64,000 nt of DNA from Chelatococcus sp. YT9 (GTDB lineage Bacteria; Pseudomonadota; Alphaproteobacteria; Rhizobiales; Beijerinckiaceae). The translations under genes were made by a program, and so were the position numbers. The notes below the pieces were generated by a model that ran no database searches, had not been told where the DNA came from, and worked only from the letters and a program-made list of their open reading frames with translations. The DNA is taken from contig NZ_JAHBRW010000002.1 of the NCBI RefSeq assembly GCF_018398315.1, positions 1,534,637 through 1,598,636 of the forward strand, read 5' to 3'. Shown here one piece after another: positions 53,361 to 62,405 of this stretch. Position 1 is the first letter of the stretch. Each line of letters begins with the position of its first letter.

Positions 53361-54553
53361 GCGTCACCTCCTGCGCCAGCGATGCCGGCAAGGCTTGCCG
53401 GGCGTGTCAAGTTTTGTGTCGTATGGCGCGCGAGGACCTGCCGATCAGGCTCTGTCCCGAACCCTGGCAAGGGATCGATCGCGATCACGCCTCCCGCGAT
53501 CTGGCCGGCTGCGCCGCGGATTTCATCAAAGAGCGGGCTCTCGCGCACCTGCCGTTCAAGAATGAGGAAGGAGGGGAGTGCCGCTGCCATCTGGAGGCTG
53601 ATGCGATCAAGCACCGGACCGACGGGATTGTGCAGGCTGACGGCGACACCGGATGCGGCCGCCAGTTCGAGAATTGCCAGTCCAGAGCGCAGGCCTGTCC
53701 AGCGCAGGTCCGGCAGGATGGCGTCGCATGTGCCGCGCACGAGGAAATCGCGGGCTTCGGTCATCGTCGCGAGCTGCTCGCCGCCGGCGATCCTGACCCC
53801 GCGATCATTCGCAAAGCTGCGCAACGCCCTTGCCGTTTCGCCGTCGAAGGCGTGCTCGTCAAGAGGCTCTTCGAACCAGAAGAGAGATGCCCCGTCGACG
53901 GCGCGCAGCGCCTCCCGAGCCATTACCGGTGAAAGGCGTGAGTGGCAGTCCACGAGCAGGGCCGCATCTGGCCCGATCGCTTCGCGCACGGCCTCGATCC
54001 GCGCGATGCCGTCAGCGAGCAAACGCTGGCCTGTGGCGTAGTCGGCGCGCGCCCAGTTCAGGCCATCGAACGGGGCGATCTTGACGGCCGTATAACCGTC
54101 CATCGTTACGACCTCGCGAGCGCGCGCGGCAAAGCCCGCGGGGCTGCGGTCAGCAATGCCGCGGTTGATATTGGCGTAAACGGGGATGCTCATGCGCTCG
54201 GGGCCCCCAAGGAGCGCTGCGAGCGACAGGCCCGCGCGGCGGGCGAGCGCATCAAGAACCGCCTGCTCCACCGCGCGCATGACAATTGTTCGGGCCAGGG
54301 ATGCATGCGCCACGCGCAAGCGGCCGACAATCTCCGCGGGGCCGGCGAAGCCTACCCCGAGGAGCAGCGTGTTGGCGTGGGCGATTTCCGCGAGAACGGC
54401 TTCTTCCGCGCCGGCGAGCGTCGCTTCCCCCCAGCCTGTTGTGCCCTCGGCCAGGGTCAGTTCGACGATGATCCAGTGTGTCTTCTGCGAAACTGCCACG
54501 AGGTGGGCATGCAAGGTCTGGATCACCAGCGGCTTAGCCCCGTCCATGGACAT
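53357..54553 (-). CDS. Mandelate racemase/muconate lactonizing enzyme-family dehydratase
   Basis: A 398-residue enolase-superfamily protein. The barrel motifs are visible: AVKIAPFDG (Lys on strand 2), LLVDCHSRL (first metal Asp), FWFEEPLDE (Glu), AGGEQLA (Glu), PDLRWTG (Asp) and VSLHNPVGPV (His). The His-Asp pair is the base of acid-sugar dehydratases in this family, which convert aldonates to 2-keto-3-deoxy acids. GGGGAG precedes two alternative ATGs. Its operon continues with an SDR and a Dpp-type importer and is divergent from an IclR-lactonase gene, which fits sugar acid breakdown. Confidence 0.85.
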   Translation of the reverse strand: MSMDGAKPLVIQTLHAHLVAVSQKTHWIIVELTLAEGTTGWGEATLAGAEEAVLAEIAHANTLLLGVGFAGPAEIVGRLRVAHASLARTIVMRAVEQAVLDALARRAGLSLAALLGGPERMSIPVYANINRGIADRSPAGFAARAREVVTMDGYTAVKIAPFDGLNWARADYATGQRLLADGIARIEAVREAIGPDAALLVDCHSRLSPVMAREALRAVDGASLFWFEEPLDEHAFDGETARALRSFANDRGVRIAGGEQLATMTEARDFLVRGTCDAILPDLRWTGLRSGLAILELAAASGVAVSLHNPVGPVLDRISLQMAAALPSFLILERQVRESPLFDEIRGAAGQIAGGVIAIDPLPGFGTEPDRQVLARHTTQNLTRPASLAGIAGAGGDA

Positions 54554-54580
54554 TTTCTCTCCCCGCGTGTTATTAGTTCC

Positions 54581-54623
54581 ATATCATGAGACTATTGCGA
54601 TTGATGTCAACTTGATTTCTCAT
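54581..54623. promoter_or_regulatory. AT-rich divergent control region with inverted repeats
   Basis: The 98-bp gap between the dehydratase and IclR-lactonase genes contains ATGAGA (54586-54591) inverted with TCTCAT (54618-54623). Between them lies TTGA-TG-TCAA (54601-54610). It is a natural place for the IclR domain to bind, but no specific site can be proven. Confidence 0.35.
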
Positions 54624-54651
54624 TTATGCAGATCTGAAACGGGAGACCGAT

Positions 54652-56382
54652 GTGACGGAGCCGGCAAGTGAGACGGAGCAGGACGGTGATGTCCCGGGCG
54701 CGCAAGCTTTGTTGCGGGGGCTCGATGTCTTGCTCGCCATCGGAACGGCGCCGCAGCCGCCGCGCTTCCGGGACCTCGAGAAGTCCATCGGCATCCCGCG
54801 CGCGTCATTGCATCGGCTACTGGCTGCGCTGGCCAGCAGGCGCCTGATTCGCCATGATGACCGCACGCGCACCTATCATGTCGGGATGCGCGTGCTCGAG
54901 CTTTCGCGCCGCAGCCTCGATCAGAGCGGCATCATCCGCGCTGCCAAGCCCGAACTCGCCCGTGTCGCGCGCCTGCTGCAGCGTACGATCTGCGTGATGG
55001 TTCTCGATAATGAGGACGTCTTCGTTCTCGATTTCGAGGATGCTGATCCATCCTATGGGCGTCTGGTGCGCTTCTGGCCGCGCTCACGCGCCATCGAAAG
55101 CGCGGCGGGGCGCTCCTTGCTCGCCGCCCTTCCAGAAGATCGCTGTGACGCCTTCCTCAAGGGGCTGCTATCGCAGCCGCCCCTTGAAAAAGCGGCGATG
55201 GACAGGCTACGGGCCGATCTCGGCGTAGCCAAGGCTCTCGGTTATGCGGTGATGACGCGCGAGCCGGTCTCCGGGCGAGCCGGCGCAGCATCGGCTATCC
55301 TCGACGAGACGGGTTATCCCATCGGCGCCTTGGCCTGTCTGTTCGAGACCGATCAGGTTGCTGCGGAGGACCTCCATGATGCGGGCCGTGCCCTCGTCGA
55401 GGCGGCGCGCCGCGCCTCCGGCCATATCGGGATGGGCTACGCAACGCGCCCTGTTCAGCCGCGACCGGAGAGGCAGGTTGGAAGCCAAGTGGAGGTCTTG
55501 CCAACGGGACGCGACTTCGTGGGTGAGAATCCGGTCTGGAGCCATACCCGCAGGCGCCTCTATTGGGTGGACGTGCTGGCGCCGGCGCTCCGCTGGTGGG
55601 ACCCGGCGAGGCGTGAGGCAGGACGCATGGAGCTTCCACGCTTGACAGCGGGCATTGCCTTTGACGATCAGGATCGCCTGATCGCCGCCGGTCAACATGG
55701 GTTGTTCCTGCTGGACACCGACAATGGTTCGGAGCGCCGGCTCGTCGATCCCGAGGCGGACCGTGTCGATAACCGCTGTAACACGGTCGGCGTCGACGCC
55801 AAGGGCCGGCTGTGGGTCGGGAGCATGGCCATCAATCACGAGATCGGGCGCGGTAGCCTCTATGCGGTGGAAGGAGATCTCGCCGTACACCGCCGCATCG
55901 ATAAGGTGGGGATGGCTAAGAATGTTGCCTTCGATACCAGGAGCGAGCGGCTTTACTTCGCCGATTCGGCAAACAGTGTCGTTCTTGCTTTCGACTATGA
56001 TTTGGAAAGCGGCCTGATCACGAATAGACGCGAGTTCCTGGACGCCACCGTGTTGCCGGGCAACCCGAATGGGATAACCGTAGATGCGGAGGATCATCTC
56101 TGGGTCGCGTGCCTTGGCGGCTGGCGCGTATGCCGCTATGCGCCCTCTGGCCGCCTCGCCGAGGAGATCATTCTGCCTGTCCCGATGCCGACCAACTGTG
56201 CCTTCGGCGGCGATGACCTTTCAACGCTTTACGTGACATCGACATGGATTCGCCTCCCGGCCGGTCTCTCCGCTCAAGCGCCGGCCTCCGGTCAGGTGCT
56301 CGCGATCCGCACCGGCACACGCGGCCAGCCGAGCCGGCGCTTTCGCGAAAGCGCCGTGGAGGTGCACCGCTCATCCGATTGA
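54652..56382 (+). CDS. IclR-type regulator fused to SMP-30/gluconolactonase domain
   Basis: A 576-residue fusion in one uninterrupted frame. Residues 10-90 form an IclR winged-helix DNA-binding domain (ALLRGLDVLLAIG, IPRASLHRLLAALASRRLI). Residues 95-260 form the IclR effector domain (AAGRSLLAALPE, LGYAVMTREPVSGRAGAASA). From about residue 285 it becomes an SMP-30/regucalcin beta-propeller: GENPVWSHTRRRLYWVDV, VDNRCNTVGVDAKGRLWVGS, GMAKNVAFD and GNPNGITVD with metal-ligand Asn and Asp positions. Lactonases of this family open aldonolactones. A GTG start follows GGGAGA. It is divergent from the dehydratase operon and may sense and process the same lactone. Confidence 0.88.
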   Translation: MTEPASETEQDGDVPGAQALLRGLDVLLAIGTAPQPPRFRDLEKSIGIPRASLHRLLAALASRRLIRHDDRTRTYHVGMRVLELSRRSLDQSGIIRAAKPELARVARLLQRTICVMVLDNEDVFVLDFEDADPSYGRLVRFWPRSRAIESAAGRSLLAALPEDRCDAFLKGLLSQPPLEKAAMDRLRADLGVAKALGYAVMTREPVSGRAGAASAILDETGYPIGALACLFETDQVAAEDLHDAGRALVEAARRASGHIGMGYATRPVQPRPERQVGSQVEVLPTGRDFVGENPVWSHTRRRLYWVDVLAPALRWWDPARREAGRMELPRLTAGIAFDDQDRLIAAGQHGLFLLDTDNGSERRLVDPEADRVDNRCNTVGVDAKGRLWVGSMAINHEIGRGSLYAVEGDLAVHRRIDKVGMAKNVAFDTRSERLYFADSANSVVLAFDYDLESGLITNRREFLDATVLPGNPNGITVDAEDHLWVACLGGWRVCRYAPSGRLAEEIILPVPMPTNCAFGGDDLSTLYVTSTWIRLPAGLSAQAPASGQVLAIRTGTRGQPSRRFRESAVEVHRSSD

Positions 56383-56574
56383 AGCACTGAACCTCAGCCG
56401 TCATGCCGGGCTGTCCCGGCTATCCCGAGAGGTGCGGTCCTCTGCAGTCCCGGTCCATGGGCAATATGGCAGCAGCCGCGTTGCCGTCCGCGGGTGAGGG
56501 GAGGCGCCTCACCTCGCAGCTGTTTCCCTTCTCCCTCTCCAGCCGGGAAGAGGCCCGGGGCGGCCTGCTTGGTC

Positions 56575-57621
56575 TCAGGCCAGCCGGACCGGACTATCCT
56601 GGCGTATCAGTCCGGCCGCCTTCAGCTCGTCCCAGAAGCCCATGGGGATAGGGAGCTGGATCATCTCCGCGGCCTGTTTCACTTCCTCTGGCGAGCTGAA
56701 GCCCGTGGCGACACTCGCAACGAGTGTATGTCCTAGCGCGAACTGCAGCGCGGCGGCGATCAAGGGAACGCCGTGGCGCTCACAAATAGCTTCGATGCGG
56801 CGGGTGCGGTCGAGAATGTCAGCCGGCGCGTCGGTATAGAAATATTTCGCCCCGTCGCGTGCGCCCGTTGCGAGTATCCCCGAATTGAAGGGCGCGGCCG
56901 CTATCACCGATATGCCCTCGCGCTCACATCGGGGAAACAGCGTATCGAGCGGCGTCTGTTCCAGCAGCGTGTAGCGCCCCGCGAGCATGAAGCAGTCGAA
57001 CTGTCCGGCATCGGCAAAGCGAACGAGGATGTCGCTATCGTTGACGCCGACACCGATGGCTTTCACCTGGCCGGATCGCCGCAATTCATCGAGGGCGCGG
57101 TAGCCGCCCCCCATGACTTCATCGAAGCGCCGATCGACTTCGTCTCCGTGCCATCGCCTATTCACGTCATGAATGAAGACGATGTCGAAGGCGAGGAGTC
57201 CCATGCGCTGCTGGCTGTCCTCGAGCGAGCGCATGACCCCATCATAGCTGTAGTCGAACACGACCTCGAAGGGCAGCGGATCGACATACATGCTTTGGGG
57301 CCTGACACCGCTCGCCGGCGGGCGCAGGAGCCGGCCTATCTTCGTCGAGAGAACGCACTCCTCGCGCCTGTCGCGTAGAGCGTCGCCCAGGCGACGCTCG
57401 GCGCGCCCGAGACCATAGAAGGGCGCGACGTCGAAATAGCGTAGGCCGCAATCGAGCGCCGCGGCGACGGTCTGCTCGGCCTCAGCATTGCTCAGGCTGC
57501 GATAGATGCCGCCCAAGGGCGCTGCGCCAAAGCCCAGCACCGAAATGTCGAGCCCGCTGCGACCAAGTGGCCGCGTTGGCAGCAGCCCTTCGTTCGCAGG
57601 CGATCGTGTCATGGTCATCAT
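56575..57621 (-). CDS. Aldo/keto reductase (D-threo-aldose 1-dehydrogenase-like)
   Basis: A 348-residue aldo/keto reductase with the catalytic tetrad in place: Asp and Tyr in YFDVAPFYGLG, Lys in LSTKIGR and His in FIHDVN. The opening PLGRSGLDISVLGFGAAPLG and the insertion around SMYVDPLPFEVVFDYSYDG match the subgroup that oxidises L-fucose, D-arabinose or pyridoxal at C1/C4. The ATG overlaps the preceding stop (ATGA). It is the last gene of the NitT/TauT operon. With the two nearby lactonases it suggests aldose to aldonolactone oxidation. Confidence 0.87.
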   Translation of the reverse strand: MMTMTRSPANEGLLPTRPLGRSGLDISVLGFGAAPLGGIYRSLSNAEAEQTVAAALDCGLRYFDVAPFYGLGRAERRLGDALRDRREECVLSTKIGRLLRPPASGVRPQSMYVDPLPFEVVFDYSYDGVMRSLEDSQQRMGLLAFDIVFIHDVNRRWHGDEVDRRFDEVMGGGYRALDELRRSGQVKAIGVGVNDSDILVRFADAGQFDCFMLAGRYTLLEQTPLDTLFPRCEREGISVIAAAPFNSGILATGARDGAKYFYTDAPADILDRTRRIEAICERHGVPLIAAALQFALGHTLVASVATGFSSPEEVKQAAEMIQLPIPMGFWDELKAAGLIRQDSPVRLA

Positions 57622-58520
57622 ACGCCCTGCTTCATGCGCACCGTCACGCCCGCTTTCTCCTCGCGCAGGCGCAATATTGAGGTCACGTCGAGGTCGGCAA
57701 GCCCGGAATTCTTCGCTTCCCGAAGGGTGGCATGGGCGGCGGCACCAACGGGTGTCTCGACGCCGAGGGCTTCGCCCATGGCGATGGCGAGGCGCTGATC
57801 CTTCTCGCCCAGCTTCACCATGAAACCGGCGCTGAAGTCGCCAGACAGGCCCTTTTTCGGCAGCGCAACGGCGAGCTGGTTGTTCCACGCCATCGTCGTG
57901 CGCATGACGTCGGTCATCAGCTCGAGAGAGAGCCCCGCCTTCGTGCCCATGACGAGAGCCTCGGTCGTCGCGGAGAGAATGGTCGCGGCGAGGAAATTGT
58001 TGGTCAGCTTCAGGGCCTCTCCCATGCCGAGCGCGCCGCAGTGGAAAAGGTCCGCACCCATGCAATGGAGGATGGGACGCACCCGTTCGATGGCGGCCGT
58101 GTCCCCGCCCACCATCAATGTCAAGGTGCCGGCGATCGCGTGATCGACCGTCTTGCCGACGGGGCTGTCGACCATGACGATACCTTTTGCGGCCAGTGCC
58201 GCGCCGACCCGGCGCGTCACGGCCGGGTCGATCGTGCTCATATCGATGAGGACCGAGCCCGGCTTCATCACGTGGATGAGCCCACCTTCGCCTAGGACTG
58301 CCTTTTCCACGTCGGGCCCGTCGGGCAGCATGGTGATGACGACATCGGCCCCCTCGGCGACGTCGCTGAGCGAGCGCGCCGCCTCACCGCCCGCCGCGAC
58401 ATGGGCTTCGATGGCGGCCGGATTGAGGTCGAAACCCTTGACCACATAGCCTTTGCGCAGAATGTTGCGCGCCATCGGACCGCCCATCGTGCCAAGCCCG
58501 AGAAACCCGATTCTATCCAT
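57618..58520 (-). CDS. Beta-hydroxyacid dehydrogenase (3-hydroxyisobutyrate dehydrogenase family)
   Basis: A 300-residue NAD(P)-dependent dehydrogenase. The cofactor loop is GFLGLGTMGGPMARN, the substrate motif appears as VDSPVGKTVDHA rather than DAPVSGG, and the catalytic Lys is in GEALKLTNNFL. The altered substrate motif suggests a substrate other than 3-hydroxyisobutyrate. An ATG after GAGGACAGTAAAG was chosen; a GTG at 58556 overlapping the upstream stop (GTGA) is an alternative. It lies between the binding protein and the aldo/keto reductase. Confidence 0.87.
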   Translation of the reverse strand: MDRIGFLGLGTMGGPMARNILRKGYVVKGFDLNPAAIEAHVAAGGEAARSLSDVAEGADVVITMLPDGPDVEKAVLGEGGLIHVMKPGSVLIDMSTIDPAVTRRVGAALAAKGIVMVDSPVGKTVDHAIAGTLTLMVGGDTAAIERVRPILHCMGADLFHCGALGMGEALKLTNNFLAATILSATTEALVMGTKAGLSLELMTDVMRTTMAWNNQLAVALPKKGLSGDFSAGFMVKLGEKDQRLAIAMGEALGVETPVGAAAHATLREAKNSGLADLDVTSILRLREEKAGVTVRMKQGV

Positions 58521-58552
58521 CTTTACTGTCCTCTTCGGCTCGACGCCGTTGC

Positions 58553-59776
58553 TCACTTCTTGACTGTCCAGCGCTCACGCTCCCATGTCGGGAGACCACG
58601 CAGATCGCTCGCGTCGCTTGCCGTGAAAGCGCTCATTTCCGGCTTCGAACCGGCCATCTCATAGGCTTGGCGCATCAGCGGCGCGGCCTTGCCGACATTG
58701 TCGAGCACAACACTCCATTCGAGAGGCGCCGGGATGAGCTTGCCTTCCACCATGAACTTCGATGTCTCGACGATGGCACCGACGTCCCCCTGGGTCGGCC
58801 AGATCCAGCCGCGTTTGAAGAGCACCTCGTCTCCAACCACCTTGGCGCCGAGGTCGGATGGCAGTCCCCAATATTTTTCCACGCTGTCCGATATCGCAGC
58901 CGGCGACATACCGCCGAGAGCATCAACCGCTTCCTGCATGGCTACCATGAAGGCGACCGCGAGCTTCGGATTCTGCTCAAGCAGACTGTCACGCGCCATC
59001 CAGAAGGATCGATGGAGATAATATCCATCGGGGTAGAAGGCCGACTTTTTGACCGATTCCAGGAGATGTCCAGCGCCTTCTCCGGCCGGACCCTTGTAGT
59101 GATCCTCCGTATAACCGAAGGAATTGACGATCCCGACCGTGCCCACCTCCTTCTGGGCCTTGAGAAAGGCCGGATAGATGAGGACCGCCGCATCCATGCC
59201 GCGTGGAATGGTGGCGGCCTGCGCCTGGGTCGGCGTGTTGATCATCTTGATGTCGAAGTCGCGCGGATTGCCCGACCCAAGTTCCGCGAGAATGATCTGG
59301 GAAAACGCGTTGTAGGGGTCGCCACCAAGAAGTGCGCCAACGGTCTTGCCCTTGAGATCCTGAATGTTCCGGATGTTGGAATCGGCCCGGGTCGCAACGA
59401 CGAAGCGGAAATGGCCCTCGCCCACATTGAGGACGCTCCAGGGCTGCTTGGCCGCGAGGCCACGAATGATTGGCGTGTTGCCCCACATGCCGAGGTCGAG
59501 GTTATTACTGACGAATGCTTCGACCATGGGCTGCGCAGACGGGTAGTCGCGCCAGTCGACCGTGAGGTCGTAGCCGAGCTCCTTCGCTTTCTTTTCGAAA
59601 GTCTTGTTGTTGATCATATATTGTGTTGTCGGCGAATTACCCGCGGCCCAGGGCTGACGGCCGATTGAAATCTTGGCTTCTTGCGCCCGCGCAAGGTGCG
59701 GTGCGGCGACTAGCGCCGTACCTGCGGCAGCTGCGGTGGCGATGAAGCGCCGCCGGGAAAATTGTTTCTCTGTCAT
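58553..59776 (-). CDS. NitT/TauT-type ABC transporter substrate-binding protein
   Basis: A 407-residue periplasmic binding protein with a Tat signal (QFSRRRFIATAAAAG, ending AHLARAQ). The mature part shows the family's PSAQPMVEAFVSNNLDLGM and NIQDLKGKTVGALLGGDPYN, where the second motif forms part of the ligand site. Relatives bind nitrate, taurine or sulfonates, but many ligands are unknown. Its neighbours (aldo/keto reductase, hydroxyacid dehydrogenase, LacI regulator, lactonase) point to a sugar-related or organic ligand instead. Confidence 0.9.
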   Translation of the reverse strand: MTEKQFSRRRFIATAAAAGTALVAAPHLARAQEAKISIGRQPWAAGNSPTTQYMINNKTFEKKAKELGYDLTVDWRDYPSAQPMVEAFVSNNLDLGMWGNTPIIRGLAAKQPWSVLNVGEGHFRFVVATRADSNIRNIQDLKGKTVGALLGGDPYNAFSQIILAELGSGNPRDFDIKMINTPTQAQAATIPRGMDAAVLIYPAFLKAQKEVGTVGIVNSFGYTEDHYKGPAGEGAGHLLESVKKSAFYPDGYYLHRSFWMARDSLLEQNPKLAVAFMVAMQEAVDALGGMSPAAISDSVEKYWGLPSDLGAKVVGDEVLFKRGWIWPTQGDVGAIVETSKFMVEGKLIPAPLEWSVVLDNVGKAAPLMRQAYEMAGSKPEMSAFTASDASDLRGLPTWERERWTVKK

Positions 59777-59822
59777 GCCTTGTCCCTCCCTTGTCCGCTT
59801 CGTGCGGTGTTCATTATGAAGT

Positions 59823-60656
59823 TCAGTGCCTGTCTATCGTCGCCTCATAGGCCTCATGGCGGATGAGCTGCCAGATGTCGTCCGCGAGCTTCTGGAACTC
59901 CGCTGTCGCGCGCAGGCTCTCGCGGCGAGGTCGCGGCAAATCGATCGTCATAAGCGTTTTGATATGTCCCGGATTGTTGCTCATGACCGCGACGCGGTCG
60001 GCCAGAAAGACAGCTTCATCGATGCCATGGGTAATGAAGACGACCGTCTTGCGCTTGGCGCGCGGTAAATCTTCTCCCCAGATGCGCAGCAGTTCTTCCT
60101 GAAGGATCAGGCGCGTCTGCGCATCGAGCGCGGCAAATGGCTCGTCCATGAGCAAGACTTCAGGCTCGTTCGCAAGCGCCCGCGCGAAAGCGCAGCGCTG
60201 GCGCATGCCGCCGGAGAGTTCATGCGGATACTTCGCTTCTGAGCCCGTCAGCGAGACAAGATCGATATAATGGCGCACAAGCTTGTCGCGCTCAGTTGCG
60301 GGCATCGGCGCCGACGCCCTGTAGCGCGGGCCGAATTCGATATTCTCGCGCACGGTTTTCCACGGAAAAAGCGCATAGTCCTGGAAGACCACTCCCCTTT
60401 CGGCCCCGGGCGCGCGAATGGGCTTGTCGTCCATCGTCAAGCCGCCCCGGGACGGTGCGGCGAGCCCGGCGATCATATTCAGGATCGTGCTCTTGCCACA
60501 ACCGGAGGGCCCAACGATGCACAGGAACTCGCCCTGGAAAATGTCCAGAGACACGTCGGAGATTGCGAGCGTGCGCTGGCCGGTCCGCGGCGCAATATAT
60601 TCCTTCGTGATCCCCTCAAGGCGGATCTTGGGTACCGCTAAATCTAACGCTTCCAT
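59823..60656 (-). CDS. NitT/TauT-type ABC transporter ATPase
   Basis: A 277-residue ATPase with GPSGCGKST, LSGGMRQR, VLLMDEPFAALD and switch His in FITHGIDEA, the TauB/SsuB pattern. Its 5' end overlaps the second permease by 13 bp. It drives both permeases of the operon. Confidence 0.92.
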   Translation of the reverse strand: MEALDLAVPKIRLEGITKEYIAPRTGQRTLAISDVSLDIFQGEFLCIVGPSGCGKSTILNMIAGLAAPSRGGLTMDDKPIRAPGAERGVVFQDYALFPWKTVRENIEFGPRYRASAPMPATERDKLVRHYIDLVSLTGSEAKYPHELSGGMRQRCAFARALANEPEVLLMDEPFAALDAQTRLILQEELLRIWGEDLPRAKRKTVVFITHGIDEAVFLADRVAVMSNNPGHIKTLMTIDLPRPRRESLRATAEFQKLADDIWQLIRHEAYEATIDRH

Positions 60657-61414
60657 GGGATCATCCAGTGTTCGATAGCGCGTATGCCGCGATCAATGAC
60701 CAGCGCAACCAACCCGACGCCGATCATGCAGACGATTATACCGGAGAGATCGACGCTGTAGGCGTAGAACACGAACATCATCTGGCCGATGCCGCCTGAG
60801 GAGCCTCCGCCGGCCTTTGCGCCGACGGCGAGCTCGGCGGCGATGATCGATGTCCAGGCCATGCCGAGCGCGAGCCGCGCGCCGACGAAGAGATTGGGGA
60901 GCGCGCCCGGCAGAACGATGGTTCTCAGGATCGTGGCCTTGCCGACGCCGAGCGTGCGCGCTGCCCGGATAAGCCCCTGGTCAATGCTGCGCACGCCGTG
61001 AATGGTGTTGACGAGCATCGGAAAGAAGGCCGCATAGCCGACGATGAAGGCCGCAGCTGGCGTTCCCGTGCCGAACCATAGGATGGCGAGGGGCAGCAGC
61101 GCGATGGGCGCGATTGGCCGGAAGCTCTCGACGATCGGATCAAGGTTGCGACCCACGGGCTCGAAGGCTGCCATGGCTGTTCCGAGGACGAGCGCGAGCG
61201 ATGCGGCGCAAGCGAAGCCAAGGAGAACGCGCTGCAGGCTTTGGATCATCGCAAGCGGGAGCTCACCGCTGGACAGAAGCTGCCAGCCCGTGGCGACGAC
61301 CTCGGCTGGAACCGGCATGCGGCTCGTCGAGGCGTAAGTCATGGCCGCGATCTGCCAGACAGCGAGAAGCAGTAGAGGCAGGACGAAGGGCTTGTAGCGG
61401 AGCTGGAGGTTCAC
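60644..61414 (-). CDS. NitT/TauT-type ABC transporter permease
   Basis: A 256-residue permease with six membrane helices. The cytoplasmic coupling loop is RAARTLGVGKATILRTIVLP, and PIVESFRPIAPIALLPLAIL is typical of the group. The GTG start overlaps the upstream permease stop (GTGA); longer frames upstream are not supported. It carries an unusual Gly/Ser-rich loop (GAKAGGGSSGGIGQ). Together with the other permease it forms a heterodimeric channel. Confidence 0.9.
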   Translation of the reverse strand: MNLQLRYKPFVLPLLLLAVWQIAAMTYASTSRMPVPAEVVATGWQLLSSGELPLAMIQSLQRVLLGFACAASLALVLGTAMAAFEPVGRNLDPIVESFRPIAPIALLPLAILWFGTGTPAAAFIVGYAAFFPMLVNTIHGVRSIDQGLIRAARTLGVGKATILRTIVLPGALPNLFVGARLALGMAWTSIIAAELAVGAKAGGGSSGGIGQMMFVFYAYSVDLSGIIVCMIGVGLVALVIDRGIRAIEHWMIPWKR

Positions 61415-62283
61415 GCGACAGTCCCCCCCGCCTGCGACCACGGCGTCAGCCGGCTTTGGAGGCCTCGCAACAGCCGGTCGAAGAGATAGCCGAGAAGACC
61501 GATGATGAAGACGAATGCCAATACTTTCGGAGTCATCAGCAATTCCCGGTACCACTCGATGGCGAAACCGAGCCCCGATGGCGCACCGATAAGTTCAGCA
61601 GCAACCATTGCCATCCAACCCGCGCCGGCTCCAAGCCGGGCGCCCACCAGAATATTCGGCAAGGCAGCCGGCAGAACAACGTGGCGCACGATGGAGTGCT
61701 GGTTGACGCCGAGAACCCGGGCGGCGTGGATCAGGCCGGGATTGACGGATGTGACGCCGACGACAGTATTGATGACGATGGGGAAAAAGGCGCCATAGAA
61801 CATGATTGCTGTCGGCAGAGCTTCGCCAACACCCAGAATGAACATGCCAAGCGGGATCCAGGCGATACCGGAGATCGGCCGCAGCAGCTCGATAAGGGGA
61901 TCAACGAGTTCGAAGACGGTACGATAGAGGCCCATGGCAAAGCCGAGGGCAATTCCACATATGAGCGCAAGCCCGAAGCTCACCGCGAGCCGAGATAAGC
62001 TTGCCGCTACATTGCTGAATATTTCTCCATCGGCAAAGAGTTCAAGCAAGGCCTCGAAGCTGTCGAGCGGCGAAGGCAGAAGAATAGGGTTGGCCACCCA
62101 CATCGAGCCGAGATGCCAGACCACAAGGAACACGGCCATCGAACGCAGATAGACGAGGAAGGCGCTCAGCCAGCCGAGCAAGCGCACCATTGCAGGCGAG
62201 GGCCAAGCAGCACGCGAATTGGCATAGGCGCGCATGTCCTTGGCCGCTGATGCGGCGATGCCGTTGTCTTGTCGAGCCGCCAA
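61411..62283 (-). CDS. NitT/TauT-type ABC transporter permease
   Basis: The first gene of the minus-strand operon, about 290 residues and six helices. It has the coupling loop HAARVLGVNQHSIVRHVVLP and VDPLIELLRPISGIAWIPLG. A TTG start after GGGAGGAG at 6-bp spacing is best supported; an ATG at 62337 would lie within the LacI-type operator, and an ATG at 62235 is a later option. The operon encodes two different permeases where most NitT/TauT systems have one. Confidence 0.88.
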   Translation of the reverse strand: MAARQDNGIAASAAKDMRAYANSRAAWPSPAMVRLLGWLSAFLVYLRSMAVFLVVWHLGSMWVANPILLPSPLDSFEALLELFADGEIFSNVAASLSRLAVSFGLALICGIALGFAMGLYRTVFELVDPLIELLRPISGIAWIPLGMFILGVGEALPTAIMFYGAFFPIVINTVVGVTSVNPGLIHAARVLGVNQHSIVRHVVLPAALPNILVGARLGAGAGWMAMVAAELIGAPSGLGFAIEWYRELLMTPKVLAFVFIIGLLGYLFDRLLRGLQSRLTPWSQAGGTVA

Positions 62284-62319
62284 TGGGCTCCTCCCAAACG
62301 ATTTTTGTTGAATTGCGAA

Positions 62320-62339
62320 GAATGGTACCGGTATCATTC
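62320..62339. promoter_or_regulatory. LacI-family operator between divergent operons
   Basis: GAATGGTACCGGTATCATTC is an inverted repeat matching in 18 of 20 positions around the central ACCGGT. LacI-family sites typically have a central CG dyad with this symmetry. It lies 37 bp before the permease start and about 70 bp before the LacI gene, so it can control both directions, including autoregulation. Confidence 0.75.
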
Positions 62340-62405
62340 GACAACGTCAAGCGACGAGAGTATGCGACAGGCATGGTCGATGTCTCGGAACCTCCAGGGC
62401 GCGGA

